Below, one piece after another: positions 6,981 through 14,191 of a DNA stretch of 18,459 nt. Source of the stretch: Phycisphaerales bacterium (GTDB taxonomy: Bacteria; Planctomycetota; Phycisphaerae; Tepidisphaerales; Tepidisphaeraceae). The translations under genes were made by a program, and so were the position numbers. Where the stretch lies: assembly GCA_028288775.1 (NCBI GenBank), contig JAQGHP010000035.1:1-18459 (forward strand), written 5' to 3'. The notes beneath the pieces were generated by a model, which saw only the letters and a list, made by a program, of their open reading frames with translations, was not told where the DNA came from and did not search any database. Each line of letters begins with the position of its first letter. Positions within the stretch are counted from its first letter, which is position 1.

Positions 6981-7826
6981 TTAGCCGGGCCGTGTCTCCA
7001 GCAACCCGGGCCAGTCTGCCGCATCGTCAGTGCGGAAAAAAAGATCCTCAACTTGTTGAAGATCGGTCATGCTTTCCAATTTGGCGGCGACGTCGGCTGG
7101 AGGCGGGCCGAAGCGCTTGGACGCCCGCCTTAGGAGCAGCGCCTTCGCCTCCTGTATCATGCCTTCCTCTATAATCAACTGATAGGTCACCGATTCTTTC
7201 ATTGTCCGCACTCCCTTCAAGAGTTGGGCCACCACTTCGCGCGAATGTCGCAGCCCGGCGAGAAATACGGTCGCAGTCCATGCGTCGGCAAATTCACTCG
7301 GCGGAGTTTCTCGCTCCAGCCGAGCTACGACCCGTTCAACTACGGCAGACAAGGCTTCGGGGCCGACTGCCGCGATCGGAGCGAGAGGCAAAGTACCGAC
7401 GCCGCCCGTAAGCAGCGCCTCGACCGGCTGCTCCCAAACGCGAATCACCCGGTAACGGAAATCCAGGTGCGCATCCTCGGCGGCAGAGTCCAATACGTTC
7501 CCGGTCACCCCGCCTTGTGCCTGGGGCCGAAGCAGAATCACCACGCTCCTGACCGGCAGGTTGTGCCGCCATCGCAGCAGCACATTATAGAACAGAATCC
7601 GGCGATCGAGGTCTTGATCGCTGCCGGACTGAAACTCCAGGTGCGCGATGTACGGGTCCGGTGCGGTCACTCGCACCACTTTGTCGGCGGCCGAGCTGAT
7701 CGAAGATACGTCTGCGTCAATCACTTCCATCGCCACTGCCAACGGCAGTTTGGCAAAAGCGATCCAATCCGCCGGATGGGCTTCGACCAGATGCTTAAGG
7801 GTCGCGTCGTACTGTTTGCCTGCCAC
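6981..7826 (-). CDS. Rpn-family / DUF4351-type putative PD-(D/E)XK nuclease
   Basis: A 281-residue protein with the layout of Rpn/transposase-like PD-(D/E)XK nucleases, which promote RecA-independent recombination in E. coli. The N-terminal domain has a conserved start YDATLKHLVEAHP (6-18), D48 (ADKVVRV) and the ExQ strand IAHLEFQSG (60-68, E64/Q66), then a helix with LDRRILFYNVLLRWRH (73-88). The C-terminal part LLLRRASKRFGPPPADV resembles the DUF4351 tail of many such proteins. The start is GTG 7826, with GGAG 7 bases upstream. Its odd position matters: it lies between two M16 genes (24 and 30 bases away) that are expected to be adjacent, on the same strand. It thus looks like an accessory gene inserted into an existing operon without breaking transcription. 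The exact subfamily is uncertain. Confidence 0.78.
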   Translation of the reverse strand: MAGKQYDATLKHLVEAHPADWIAFAKLPLAVAMEVIDADVSSISSAADKVVRVTAPDPYIAHLEFQSGSDQDLDRRILFYNVLLRWRHNLPVRSVVILLRPQAQGGVTGNVLDSAAEDAHLDFRYRVIRVWEQPVEALLTGGVGTLPLAPIAAVGPEALSAVVERVVARLERETPPSEFADAWTATVFLAGLRHSREVVAQLLKGVRTMKESVTYQLIIEEGMIQEAKALLLRRASKRFGPPPADVAAKLESMTDLQQVEDLFFRTDDAADWPGLLETRPG

Positions 7827-7850
7827 GGCGGTTCTCCGTCACGAAACCGC

Positions 7851-9083
7851 CTATGGCACTTTCAGCGCTTTCGGCCCCACCGTCACGATCGTAAACGGTC
7901 CCGCCTCATGCTCCTTCAAATACGCGTTCACTTTTTCCACCGTTACCGAATCAATCGCCGCCTTGATTTCATCAAGCGTGCGGATGCGGCCGCGCATGTA
8001 GAAATCATGCGCGATCGCGCCGGCGCGGGCGCTGGTGGATTCGCCCTGCATGATTGTGCTGGCCTTCAGGCCGGTCTTTGCGCGATCCAGTTCCGCCTTA
8101 GTCACGCCCTCGCGCAATCGGTGCAATTCGCTCAAGAAGCAGTCAAGCGTCGCCTGCGCCCGTTCGTTGCTCGTCCCGGCGTAGCCGAGGATGTTGCCCT
8201 GGCCTTTCAGGCTGCTGTACCCGGCCCAGACGCTGTAACAGAGGCCGCGTTTTTCGCGCACCTCGGTGAAGAGCCGGCCGCTCATTCCGCCGCTGAGCAC
8301 TTCAGTCGCCATGCGGACGGTGTAATAATCAGGGTCCGTCTCCGGCACCGAAGGCCAAGCGAGGCCGATGTGCGTCTGCTCACTCTGCTGAAACTCGTGA
8401 TGGAGCGGCCCGGGCGGCGGCATGATCTCAATGGGCGACGGCTCCGTGCCGTTCCAGTCGCCGAAGAGCTTTTCGACCACGTCCTTGATCTGCTCGAAAT
8501 CCAAGTTGCCGGCAAGCGACAGGATCGCGCCCTTCGCGTGATAACGCAGGGCGTGATCGGCGCGCATCAGGTCGAGCGTCAGCTTCTGCAAATCCTCCGG
8601 GCGGCCCATCGAATTGCGGCCATACGGGCTGGGCAAATACCACTCGCGCAGCTTGATCATCAGCTTCTGCCGGGGCTCGTCGTCAATGCCTTCCAGAGCT
8701 TGCAGCGCGAGATCCCGTCCGGCCTCAAACCCCGCTTCAGGCAGGTGGGGCCGGCGGATGATGTCGGCATAGGTCGCGAGTGCCTCAATCACCTTCGGCC
8801 CGACTGCCGCGCAGCCAAAGCGCGTGTGATGCACGCCCACGCTGGCGGAGCGCTGGAGGCCGAGTGTGTCGAGGTGGTCGGTGAGTTGCCGGCTGTCGCG
8901 ATTGCCCGCGCCGCGGAGCACGAGATCCGAGAGCACGGCCGCCGACCCCGACCGGTCCGCCGGGTCGGTCGCCGACCCCGCCGGCACGAGAAACGTCATC
9001 GCCGCCGACTGCATGCTCGGCATGCGTTCGCCAAGCAGAGTCAAACCATTCGGAAAAGTGTGCTGAAAATAACGATCCGCCAA
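7851..9083 (-). CDS. M16 family peptidase-like, non-zinc (R/Y) subunit
   Basis: A 410-residue M16B-fold protein in which the HxxEH zinc motif is gone: the equivalent segment reads SAAVLSDLVLRG (47-58). The C-terminal half keeps the substrate-binding Arg/Tyr signature GRLFTEVREKRGLCYSVWAG (269-288; R276 and Y283 are the likely pair). This matches the inactive partner in two-gene M16B systems, and the zinc partner is encoded two genes downstream (5712-6950). Alone it should be catalytically dead. It is the first gene of the minus-strand run. The start is TTG 9083, supported by a strong AAGGAG 5 bases upstream and by the family-typical opening FPNGLTLLGER (10-20). An ATG start at residue 21 or 24 would delete the first conserved strand. 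Confidence 0.92.
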   Translation of the reverse strand: MADRYFQHTFPNGLTLLGERMPSMQSAAMTFLVPAGSATDPADRSGSAAVLSDLVLRGAGNRDSRQLTDHLDTLGLQRSASVGVHHTRFGCAAVGPKVIEALATYADIIRRPHLPEAGFEAGRDLALQALEGIDDEPRQKLMIKLREWYLPSPYGRNSMGRPEDLQKLTLDLMRADHALRYHAKGAILSLAGNLDFEQIKDVVEKLFGDWNGTEPSPIEIMPPPGPLHHEFQQSEQTHIGLAWPSVPETDPDYYTVRMATEVLSGGMSGRLFTEVREKRGLCYSVWAGYSSLKGQGNILGYAGTSNERAQATLDCFLSELHRLREGVTKAELDRAKTGLKASTIMQGESTSARAGAIAHDFYMRGRIRTLDEIKAAIDSVTVEKVNAYLKEHEAGPFTIVTVGPKALKVP

Positions 9084-9111
9084 CGAGGCTCCTTTCGCCC
9101 AACCGCCCGGG

Positions 9112-9140
9112 ATTATAGGCCGGGCTCGCGCCGACGCCAG
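9112..9140 (-). promoter_or_regulatory. Candidate promoter of the M16-to-htrA run
   Basis: On the minus strand a perfect -10 TATAAT (9117-9112) is preceded, after a 17-base spacer, by a poor -35 CTGGCG (3 of 6). The AAGGAG ribosome binding site and TTG start of the M16 gene follow about 20 bases later. It would drive up to seven genes. Confidence 0.42.
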
Positions 9141-9322
9141 TGGTGGGGGCGAATCATCCGTATAACCTTCGCCGGGGAATCAGGTTATGAATGTTGTACG
9201 TTTGGGGTTGCCCTGGCCGGGCGCACGTCTGCCACAAACACGGTTTTCTGGAATTCCAAGCCGTCGCACACACGAATCTCATATCGAACAGGGAGGGATC
9301 CGGCGGAAAAAATGCGAGGGAT

Positions 9323-9350
9323 TTGCGAGGGAACCAACCTCATCTAAGAT
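9323..9350 (+). promoter_or_regulatory. Candidate promoter for zinc-ribbon membrane protein
   Basis: TTGCGA (4 of 6 to the -35 consensus), a 16-base spacer and TAAGAT (4 of 6 to the -10 consensus). Transcription would start near 9357, leaving a leader of about 34 bases with GGAG at 9381. This also supports the ATG at 9391 over upstream starts. Confidence 0.33.
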
Positions 9351-9380
9351 GCATCGCCACGGAGTAATGCAGATCGCTAC

Positions 9381-9384
9381 GGAG
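9381..9384 (+). promoter_or_regulatory. Ribosome binding site deciding the 9391 start
   Basis: GGAG 6 bases before ATG 9391, immediately ahead of the zinc-ribbon MPIDAQCGSC. Upstream in-frame starts at 9187, 9349 and 9367 have nothing comparable. Confidence 0.6.
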
Positions 9385-9390
9385 CAAGCA

Positions 9391-10611
9391 ATGCCGATCG
9401 ATGCACAATGTGGTTCTTGCATGGCACGGTATAGGGTCGTGGACTCGGCGGCGGGGCGGCGCGTGAAGTGCCGGCGCTGCGGCAACTTCATTGATCTGCC
9501 GGGTAACGCCGCGCCCGCCGATCCGTTCGCGGCGCTCGCCGAACTCGAAAAAACGGCGCGGCCCGTGGCGGCCTCCCCGAACTCCGCGCTCATTCAATAC
9601 CGCGCCGTCATGTCGACCGTGGCGCCTTTGGCTTCGGAACCATCAGTCCAGCACGGTACCGCCATCGGCGACCTCCGCCGCTCCGGAACCGTGCCTCAAG
9701 ATCCCGAGGATTCGTCCCGGCGTCGCCGGGGCGGCAACTCGCTCTTCGGGCGCATCGTCTTGATCGCCATTCTCGTCGCCGTGCCGCTGCTGGTCGGCAG
9801 TTACTTTAGCATCATCATTTCCGGGATCGCGGTCATCGTATTCTTCGTTGGGGGCATCGGGATGTTCTTCGGTGGCGTGATCTGGAGCCTGGTCTCGGGA
9901 TTCAAGACCGACCTTTCCGAGCGCTTAATGTGCATCTTTATTCCGTTCTACTCATGGTACTTCTGCTACATACACTTTGATGAGCTAAAGGAGCCGTTCT
10001 TCACCACGATTGCCGGCATCGGGTATTTGGCGTTGATCTATGTTGTCGGACTATTGGTGGCCAATGGCCCGGCTGGTGCCGATTTGGTCGCACGCGCAAA
10101 CGCCGCCGTCAACGCAAGTCAAGCCCGTTCCGATGACGCGTCCACCCCCGGGCAACCGCCCGACGGAAGCAACGGGGCGGTCCGCCTCGAAGTCCACGTC
10201 GACGGAGCGCCCGGCGATGCCGCGGCACTCGAGCGCAAGGTTCGCGATAAGGTCCGGGCGACTCTCCGCGGGCGCGGGATCGCGATCAACGAAACCGCCT
10301 CAGTGAGGGCCGTCGCAAGCATTACAAAAGTCGGCGTCAAGAGTATCTCGTTCCGGAATTCTGTGGCGGGCTCGGGGAGGGGTCAGACCACGCAAATCGA
10401 TATGGACATGCTCGAAGACCGGCTTGACTTCATAGGCTCTCGAGGCCAGGTCCTCAGCTCCAATCACGACCGGGTTTCGCCTTATGAAGGCCTGGTGTAT
10501 GGCGAGAGTGGCGAAAGTGGCCAGAACGCTTTCAATCGCCAGCAGTGGGAATTCGCCGCCAACACTTTCGGGCCCGTCCATTTCCCCGCCGAATTATCCA
10601 ATTCGCATTAA
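9391..10611 (+). CDS. Zinc-ribbon membrane protein (hypothetical)
   Basis: A 406-residue protein. An N-terminal zinc ribbon of the MJ0042-like type has paired cysteines C7/C10 and C27/C30 (QCGSCMARYRVVDSAAGRRV then KCRRCG). A Pro/Ala-rich and then basic linker (about 35-117) follows. A hydrophobic region with two or more membrane helices (about 118-172) is followed by an aromatic, cysteine-containing stretch and another helix (about 200-226). The C-terminal 180 residues look soluble and extracytoplasmic or cytosolic, with an LEVHVDGAPGDAAALERKVR segment and no recognised domain. Zinc ribbons of this sort at the extreme N terminus of membrane proteins are frequent in planctomycetes; their role is unknown. 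The stop codon lies in a 12-base palindrome (10604-10615). Function cannot be assigned. Confidence 0.85.
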   Translation: MPIDAQCGSCMARYRVVDSAAGRRVKCRRCGNFIDLPGNAAPADPFAALAELEKTARPVAASPNSALIQYRAVMSTVAPLASEPSVQHGTAIGDLRRSGTVPQDPEDSSRRRRGGNSLFGRIVLIAILVAVPLLVGSYFSIIISGIAVIVFFVGGIGMFFGGVIWSLVSGFKTDLSERLMCIFIPFYSWYFCYIHFDELKEPFFTTIAGIGYLALIYVVGLLVANGPAGADLVARANAAVNASQARSDDASTPGQPPDGSNGAVRLEVHVDGAPGDAAALERKVRDKVRATLRGRGIAINETASVRAVASITKVGVKSISFRNSVAGSGRGQTTQIDMDMLEDRLDFIGSRGQVLSSNHDRVSPYEGLVYGESGESGQNAFNRQQWEFAANTFGPVHFPAELSNSH

Positions 10612-10633
10612 TGCGCAGAAGCACCATCCCATT

Positions 10634-10662
10634 TTGACTTTCCTCCCCCGCAGTGGCACAAT
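10634..10662 (+). promoter_or_regulatory. Candidate sigma70-type promoter for the lipoprotein gene
   Basis: TTGACT (5 of 6), a 17-base spacer and CACAAT (4 of 6). Transcription would begin near 10669, giving a leader of about 62 bases that contains the AGGAG at 10719. It lies just after the preceding stop codon, so the lipoprotein gene likely has its own transcript. Confidence 0.5.
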
Positions 10663-10718
10663 CGCCCGGCCCGGTAGGGGGCTGGCGGAGTGATCTCAAA
10701 AAACCGGGCGGTCTCGTC

Positions 10719-10723
10719 AGGAG
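10719..10723 (+). promoter_or_regulatory. Ribosome binding site deciding the 10731 start
   Basis: AGGAG 7 bases before ATG 10731. Other in-frame starts (10653, 10761, 10773) lack an equivalent, although 10773 would give the more classical MKKAAL signal-peptide start. Confidence 0.6.
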
Positions 10724-10730
10724 AGCACCG

Positions 10731-12677
10731 ATGCACGCACCCCAGAGTTCCACACCCTTGATGCGCATTCCCATGAAAAAAGCTGCACTGGTTTCCGTCG
10801 TCGCTCTTTCGGCCGCCTCCGCACTCTTCACCGGCTGCAAGCGGCCGGTCGAGAAGGCGGATGAAGCGGTCTCCGCCGCCATCACCAAGGGCGAAGACGA
10901 ACTCCAGAAAAAGCCCGACGGTTCCACCGCCATCCCCACCTTCTCCAAGGCCGCGGGCGACAAGACCGCCTCCGACCCCGCCCAATCCTCCGCCAACCTC
11001 ATCGCCGGCATTGCCGAGCTGCAGGCGGCGGACCTGCTCATCGCACAGGTCGAAGACGGGCAGCTCAAGATCGGCCGCCTCGTCGGCCGCATCAACGACC
11101 TCGCGTCGCATGTGCAGGCCAACAACGTGGCGGTCGCCGGCCTCCAGGCGCGCGACCCGAAGTCCACCCTCGCCGCCATCTCCGAGGAAACCGCCGGCGC
11201 CAAGGGCGGAGACAAAGCCACCTGGACCATCAGCAAGGCCGACACGATCCTCCCGACGCTCGACGCCGCCGACAAAAGCATCGCCGATCTAAGCAAGCAG
11301 ATCTCCGACCTGGCCGCCAAGCACGAGGCGCTCGAAAAGCAGCGCAACACCGACCTCCAGCAGGCCGACCAGCTCGCGCAGCAGTCGGAGCAGGCGACCG
11401 GCAAGAAGTCGGTGGACCTCTTCAAGCAGGCCGCCGACCTGCGCAAGGCCGGCGCGGACCTGGCCAACGAAATCATCTCCACGGATGCCGCCGCGGCGGG
11501 CTTGCAGCGCGACCTCGTCGTCATCCAGGGCCAGCAGAAGCAGCTCAAGAGCGCCGTCGAGAAGCTCGACGACGCCAGCAAGCAGGTGGCCGGCGGCTGG
11601 GCCGACGTGCAGAAGCACATCGAGGAATACGCCGCCAGCTCCAAGGCCCTCGTCGAAGGCTCCGACGCCGCCGCCACCCCGGCGACCAACCCCGCTTCCG
11701 TCAAGCAGATCACCTCCATCAAGCAGGCCGGCGATGAATTGGAACAGATCGTCGCGACGGTGCAGAAGCTGCGCGACGACGCCCTTGCGCATCTCGACAA
11801 GGCCGCCGCGTATTTCGGCGCGATGGACCGGGTCAACCTGAAGGTGCAGACCGATTACCTGAAATTACTCAACAACAAGGACAACGCCACCGCCGTCCCG
11901 CGCCAGGCGTGGGAGTGGATGGTCGAGGTCCACAACAGCTCCGACCCGGACCTGCAGCGTGCCCAGGTGCAGCAGCGACTGGCCCGCATCTTCGCCGACC
12001 AGGCCTGGTACGCCGACATGCGCCTGAAGAGCGCGACGATGCTCAAGGACGTGCTGGCGAAGGCCACGGTCGCCGTGCCCAAGACGCTGGAGGCCGGCGA
12101 GCTCGATAAGGAAATGAACGACGGACGCTCCAAGGCCAGCCAGGCGTTCACGGACGCCGAGAAGTTCCTGGACGCCACCATTGGCCGCCCCGCGCTCCCC
12201 TCGGGCAACAAGACGATCCCCGCCCTCAAGCAGGTCGCCGAGGTCTCCAAGATGGTCGAGCAGTACGCCCGCTGGGCCTACTCCAAGTCGATCGGCGACG
12301 AGAAGAAGGAGCTCCTCGAAAGCGCCAGGAACCTCGCCGGCACGCTCTCTCAGGAGAACGTCCCGCTCCCCTCGCCGCTCCCGGCCGAAATCGCCCCCGC
12401 TTCGACCGCGACGCCTCTACCGACGACGCCGACAATCCCGGCCGCTCCGGCCACCGCCCCGACAACTCCCGGCACGCCCGATGCCACCATCCCCGCCGCA
12501 CCGACAACCGCACCCGCCGTCCCGGCGACCGAACCGGCTTCCCCCGCAACCGCGCCGGCCACCGCGACCGCGCCCGCGGATGCAAGTCCTGCTCCCGCTG
12601 ACACAACGCCCAAGCCCGACGCCCCCGCCCCCACGGGAAATAACACGACCGCCAAACCCCCGGCGCCTCCGCAGTAG
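10731..12677 (+). CDS. Coiled-coil lipoprotein with Pro/Ala/Thr-rich tail (hypothetical)
   Basis: A 648-residue predicted lipoprotein. After a 14-residue lead, MKKAALVSVVALSAASALF (15-33) forms a signal peptide ending in the lipobox-like FTGC; C36 would be lipidated and the protein anchored in an envelope membrane. The body (about 40-540) is Ala/Lys/Asp/Gln-rich and mostly helical, with long coiled-coil stretches around 190-330. Single tryptophans (for example KATWTISKAD) suggest repeated helical-hairpin structure. The last 90-100 residues are an extended Pro/Ala/Thr-rich tail of PATAP and PAAPTT-like units, perhaps a peptidoglycan spacer or a low-complexity stalk. I recognise no enzyme motif and no named family. 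The start is chosen by the AGGAG at 10719. The gene is followed by a repeat-rich convergent spacer. Confidence 0.85.
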   Translation: MHAPQSSTPLMRIPMKKAALVSVVALSAASALFTGCKRPVEKADEAVSAAITKGEDELQKKPDGSTAIPTFSKAAGDKTASDPAQSSANLIAGIAELQAADLLIAQVEDGQLKIGRLVGRINDLASHVQANNVAVAGLQARDPKSTLAAISEETAGAKGGDKATWTISKADTILPTLDAADKSIADLSKQISDLAAKHEALEKQRNTDLQQADQLAQQSEQATGKKSVDLFKQAADLRKAGADLANEIISTDAAAAGLQRDLVVIQGQQKQLKSAVEKLDDASKQVAGGWADVQKHIEEYAASSKALVEGSDAAATPATNPASVKQITSIKQAGDELEQIVATVQKLRDDALAHLDKAAAYFGAMDRVNLKVQTDYLKLLNNKDNATAVPRQAWEWMVEVHNSSDPDLQRAQVQQRLARIFADQAWYADMRLKSATMLKDVLAKATVAVPKTLEAGELDKEMNDGRSKASQAFTDAEKFLDATIGRPALPSGNKTIPALKQVAEVSKMVEQYARWAYSKSIGDEKKELLESARNLAGTLSQENVPLPSPLPAEIAPASTATPLPTTPTIPAAPATAPTTPGTPDATIPAAPTTAPAVPATEPASPATAPATATAPADASPAPADTTPKPDAPAPTGNNTTAKPPAPPQ

Positions 12678-12745
12678 CAACCCGCCCGAGCCGAAACGCT
12701 CCGTAGCGTTTGAGAGCGCGGGCGTACCGCCCAGGCCGCTCTGGT

Positions 12746-12787
12746 CCCCTCCCCCTCGTACCCGGCGGAGAGGGATAGGGTGAGGGG
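12746..12787. repeat. CCCTCCCCCT...AGGGTGAGGGG dispersed repeat
   Basis: A C-rich arm (CCCCTCCCCCTCG) and a G-rich arm (GAGAGGGATAGGGTGAGGGG) are imperfect inverse complements around a short GTACCCGGCG centre. This is recognisably the kind of hairpin repeat found many times between genes in environmental bacterial genomes. I see only one copy in this window. Confidence 0.45.
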
Positions 12788-12821
12788 CGGGACGTGGAAG
12801 TGCGCCGGAATTCCGAATTAT

Positions 12822-12895
12822 GTAGGGTGGGTGTACTCGCCCACCGTTCGTCAACCGATGGAATGTCAAACGGTGGGCGAGTACACCCACCCTAC
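12822..12895. repeat. REP-like inverted pair (BIME-like), copy 3
   Basis: The arms 12822-12845 and 12872-12895 are perfect reverse complements, and the match extends to 28 bases on each side (12821-12848 with 12869-12896). Each begins at its outer end with GTAG, then GGTGGGTG, TACT, CGCCCACC. Compared with copy 1, both arms carry the matching change (C to T on one side, G to A on the other), so full complementarity is retained. The flanks GAATT upstream and ATGGCTC downstream match copy 1. Confidence 0.75.
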
Positions 12896-13089
12896 ATGGC
12901 TCCGACCGGACCGTGTCGGCCCGGCTCCGAAATTACTACACAGATCATAGACTGGTCGGACGTAGCGTCCGCTCCGCCAGCCATCTTCCGCCGACCATTG
13001 ACATATAGTCCGTGGTGCGGGCCCTATGAACTAACATGATGAGTGAACCGTGACGAAGAAGTTTCCCGTCACGTTTCACTCATCACTCC

Positions 13090-13851
13090 TCATGATCCCG
13101 TCACCACAAACCTCGACCTCACCTGCTGCTTCACGTACGTCCGCGTGATGTCCACGTGCCCGGCGTGCTCGGCGCTCTCGTGCTCCACGCGCCCGTGCGT
13201 CGCCAGCCACTGCTGCCCCCGCGCGAAAAACTCGTCAAACTCCCGCGGCGACATTTCCTCCGCAAAATACGTGTCCCGCCGCACCGGAATCACGCGGCAC
13301 AAAGGTTCCCCCTTCTTGATCGTGATCCGCTTCTCCTCCCGCCCCAGTTCCAGCACCACGTGCCACGGATAGCTCGCCGGGTACCAGTCGGTATCCACCA
13401 GCGCCGTCATCGCCCGCCACGGCCGCTCGAGGTTCGGGACGTCCGTGAAATACAGCAACTCGTTGGTGTCGGTCCCAAGGAACAGGTAGGTGCTTACCTT
13501 CACCTGGTTGCGGATCTGCTCGTACACGTTGTCCGAAATCACGTGCGGCAGCTTCTGCCCCTTCTCCCAAAACCAAGCATACTGCTGCCGCAGCGGAGCC
13601 CCCTCCGACTCCTCGCTCCCCGCATACGCGAAGTCGCTTTCAATGACGACGTCATCCGCCACGCGCCACTTCCCGCGCGACTGCACAAACGTCACCTCGA
13701 AATTCGCCAGCAAATCGAACCCAAACCCGTTCGCCGCCCGGATCGGCGGACACTCCTCCGGCCACCCCTTCCCCGCCCCGCGCTTCACGTACACGTCCTT
13801 CGCCGGCACCGGCCCGAGCAAGTCCCTGCGGAATTTAAAGTAATGCACCAT
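13090..13851 (-). CDS. DUF6065-like protein of unknown function
   Basis: About 253 residues from ATG 13851; an in-frame TTG at 13872 would add seven residues. Neither start has a clear ribosome binding site. The layout resembles DUF6065 proteins: an early aromatic strand (VHYFKFRR), then PPIRAANGFGFDLL (about 36-49), a central STYLFLGTDTNELLYFTDVPN segment followed by ALVDTDWYPASYPWHVVLEL, and ITIKKGEPLCRVIPV (about 190-205) before a charged C terminus. There are no membrane segments or signal peptide, so it is probably cytoplasmic. No catalytic residues can be named and the family has no established function. It stands alone on the minus strand, converging on the lipoprotein gene and diverging from tRNA-Glu. 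The family assignment is from remembered motif order and is moderate. Confidence 0.75.
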   Translation of the reverse strand: MVHYFKFRRDLLGPVPAKDVYVKRGAGKGWPEECPPIRAANGFGFDLLANFEVTFVQSRGKWRVADDVVIESDFAYAGSEESEGAPLRQQYAWFWEKGQKLPHVISDNVYEQIRNQVKVSTYLFLGTDTNELLYFTDVPNLERPWRAMTALVDTDWYPASYPWHVVLELGREEKRITIKKGEPLCRVIPVRRDTYFAEEMSPREFDEFFARGQQWLATHGRVEHESAEHAGHVDITRTYVKQQVRSRFVVTGS

Positions 13852-13999
13852 GTTCGCCGGAATGTAACTCAAGCCGCCCCCGCGTCACAGGCCCGCCGCC
13901 CCCACGTCCTTCGCACAACACCCATCGGTCACCCCCGACCACACCCACCAGTCACGCCGCACCCCTAACCCCGTTTTTCGCCCCGCGGCGGGGGTGTCA

Positions 14000-14027
14000 T
14001 GACCGATTGTGACCGATTGTGACCGAT
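14000..14027. repeat. 10-bp tandem repeat TGACCGATTG
   Basis: TGACCGATTG occurs as two perfect head-to-tail copies plus a third partial TGACCGAT. It lies about 150 bases upstream of the DUF6065-like start, beside an inverted CCCCGC/GCGGGG sequence. It could be an operator with helically phased sites or simple slippage. Confidence 0.6.
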
Positions 14028-14191
14028 AAAAAGGCACTTTTCAAAACGAATTTGATAAATACCATGTCTTCGGCCCGCCCTCGAGTCGCAAATGGGCCAA
14101 CTCGCAACCCCCTGATCCACGAGCCATCGTGTTGGGTCCGAACCGCGGGCCGTCTTCATCGTCCACGCACAGACGGCCATCAGGGCGAACT

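Larger units (their letters stand above)
9084..9390. other. Divergent promoter region
   Basis: These 307 bases lie between the TTG start of the M16 gene (minus) and the ATG of the zinc-ribbon membrane protein (plus). They hold a candidate promoter on each strand and no convincing gene. The downstream frame stays open back to 9187 but lacks a ribosome binding site or domain match there. Confidence 0.6.
12678..13089. other. Repeat-rich convergent intergenic region
   Basis: These 412 bases lie between the 3' ends of the lipoprotein gene (plus) and the DUF6065-like gene (minus). They contain a short hairpin AAACGCT-CCGT-AGCGTTT (12694-12711, no T tract), a CCCCTCCCCCT/AGGGTGAGGGG repeat (12746-12787) and the third REP-like pair (12822-12895). 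From about 12900 to 13089 I see nothing identifiable. Confidence 0.75.

Noticed and set aside
5868..7133. A 421-codon frame antisense to the zinc-type M16 gene
   Set aside because: Its extent follows the sense gene, and the sense strand has HxxEH and a good ribosome binding site.
7224..9347. A 707-codon plus-strand frame antisense to the Rpn and R/Y-type M16 genes
   Set aside because: It spans two well-supported minus-strand genes and their gap, has His/Arg-rich composition typical of antisense GC-rich frames, and shows no motif.
10532..11836. A 434-codon Ser/Ala/Cys-rich frame antisense to the lipoprotein gene
   Set aside because: Composition is that of a reverse-frame shadow; the sense frame has a promoter, ribosome binding site, signal peptide and lipobox.
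13156..13968. A 270-codon plus-strand frame opposite the DUF6065-like gene
   Set aside because: Arg/Pro/His-rich low-complexity translation with no motif; the minus-strand frame has ordered conserved-looking segments.
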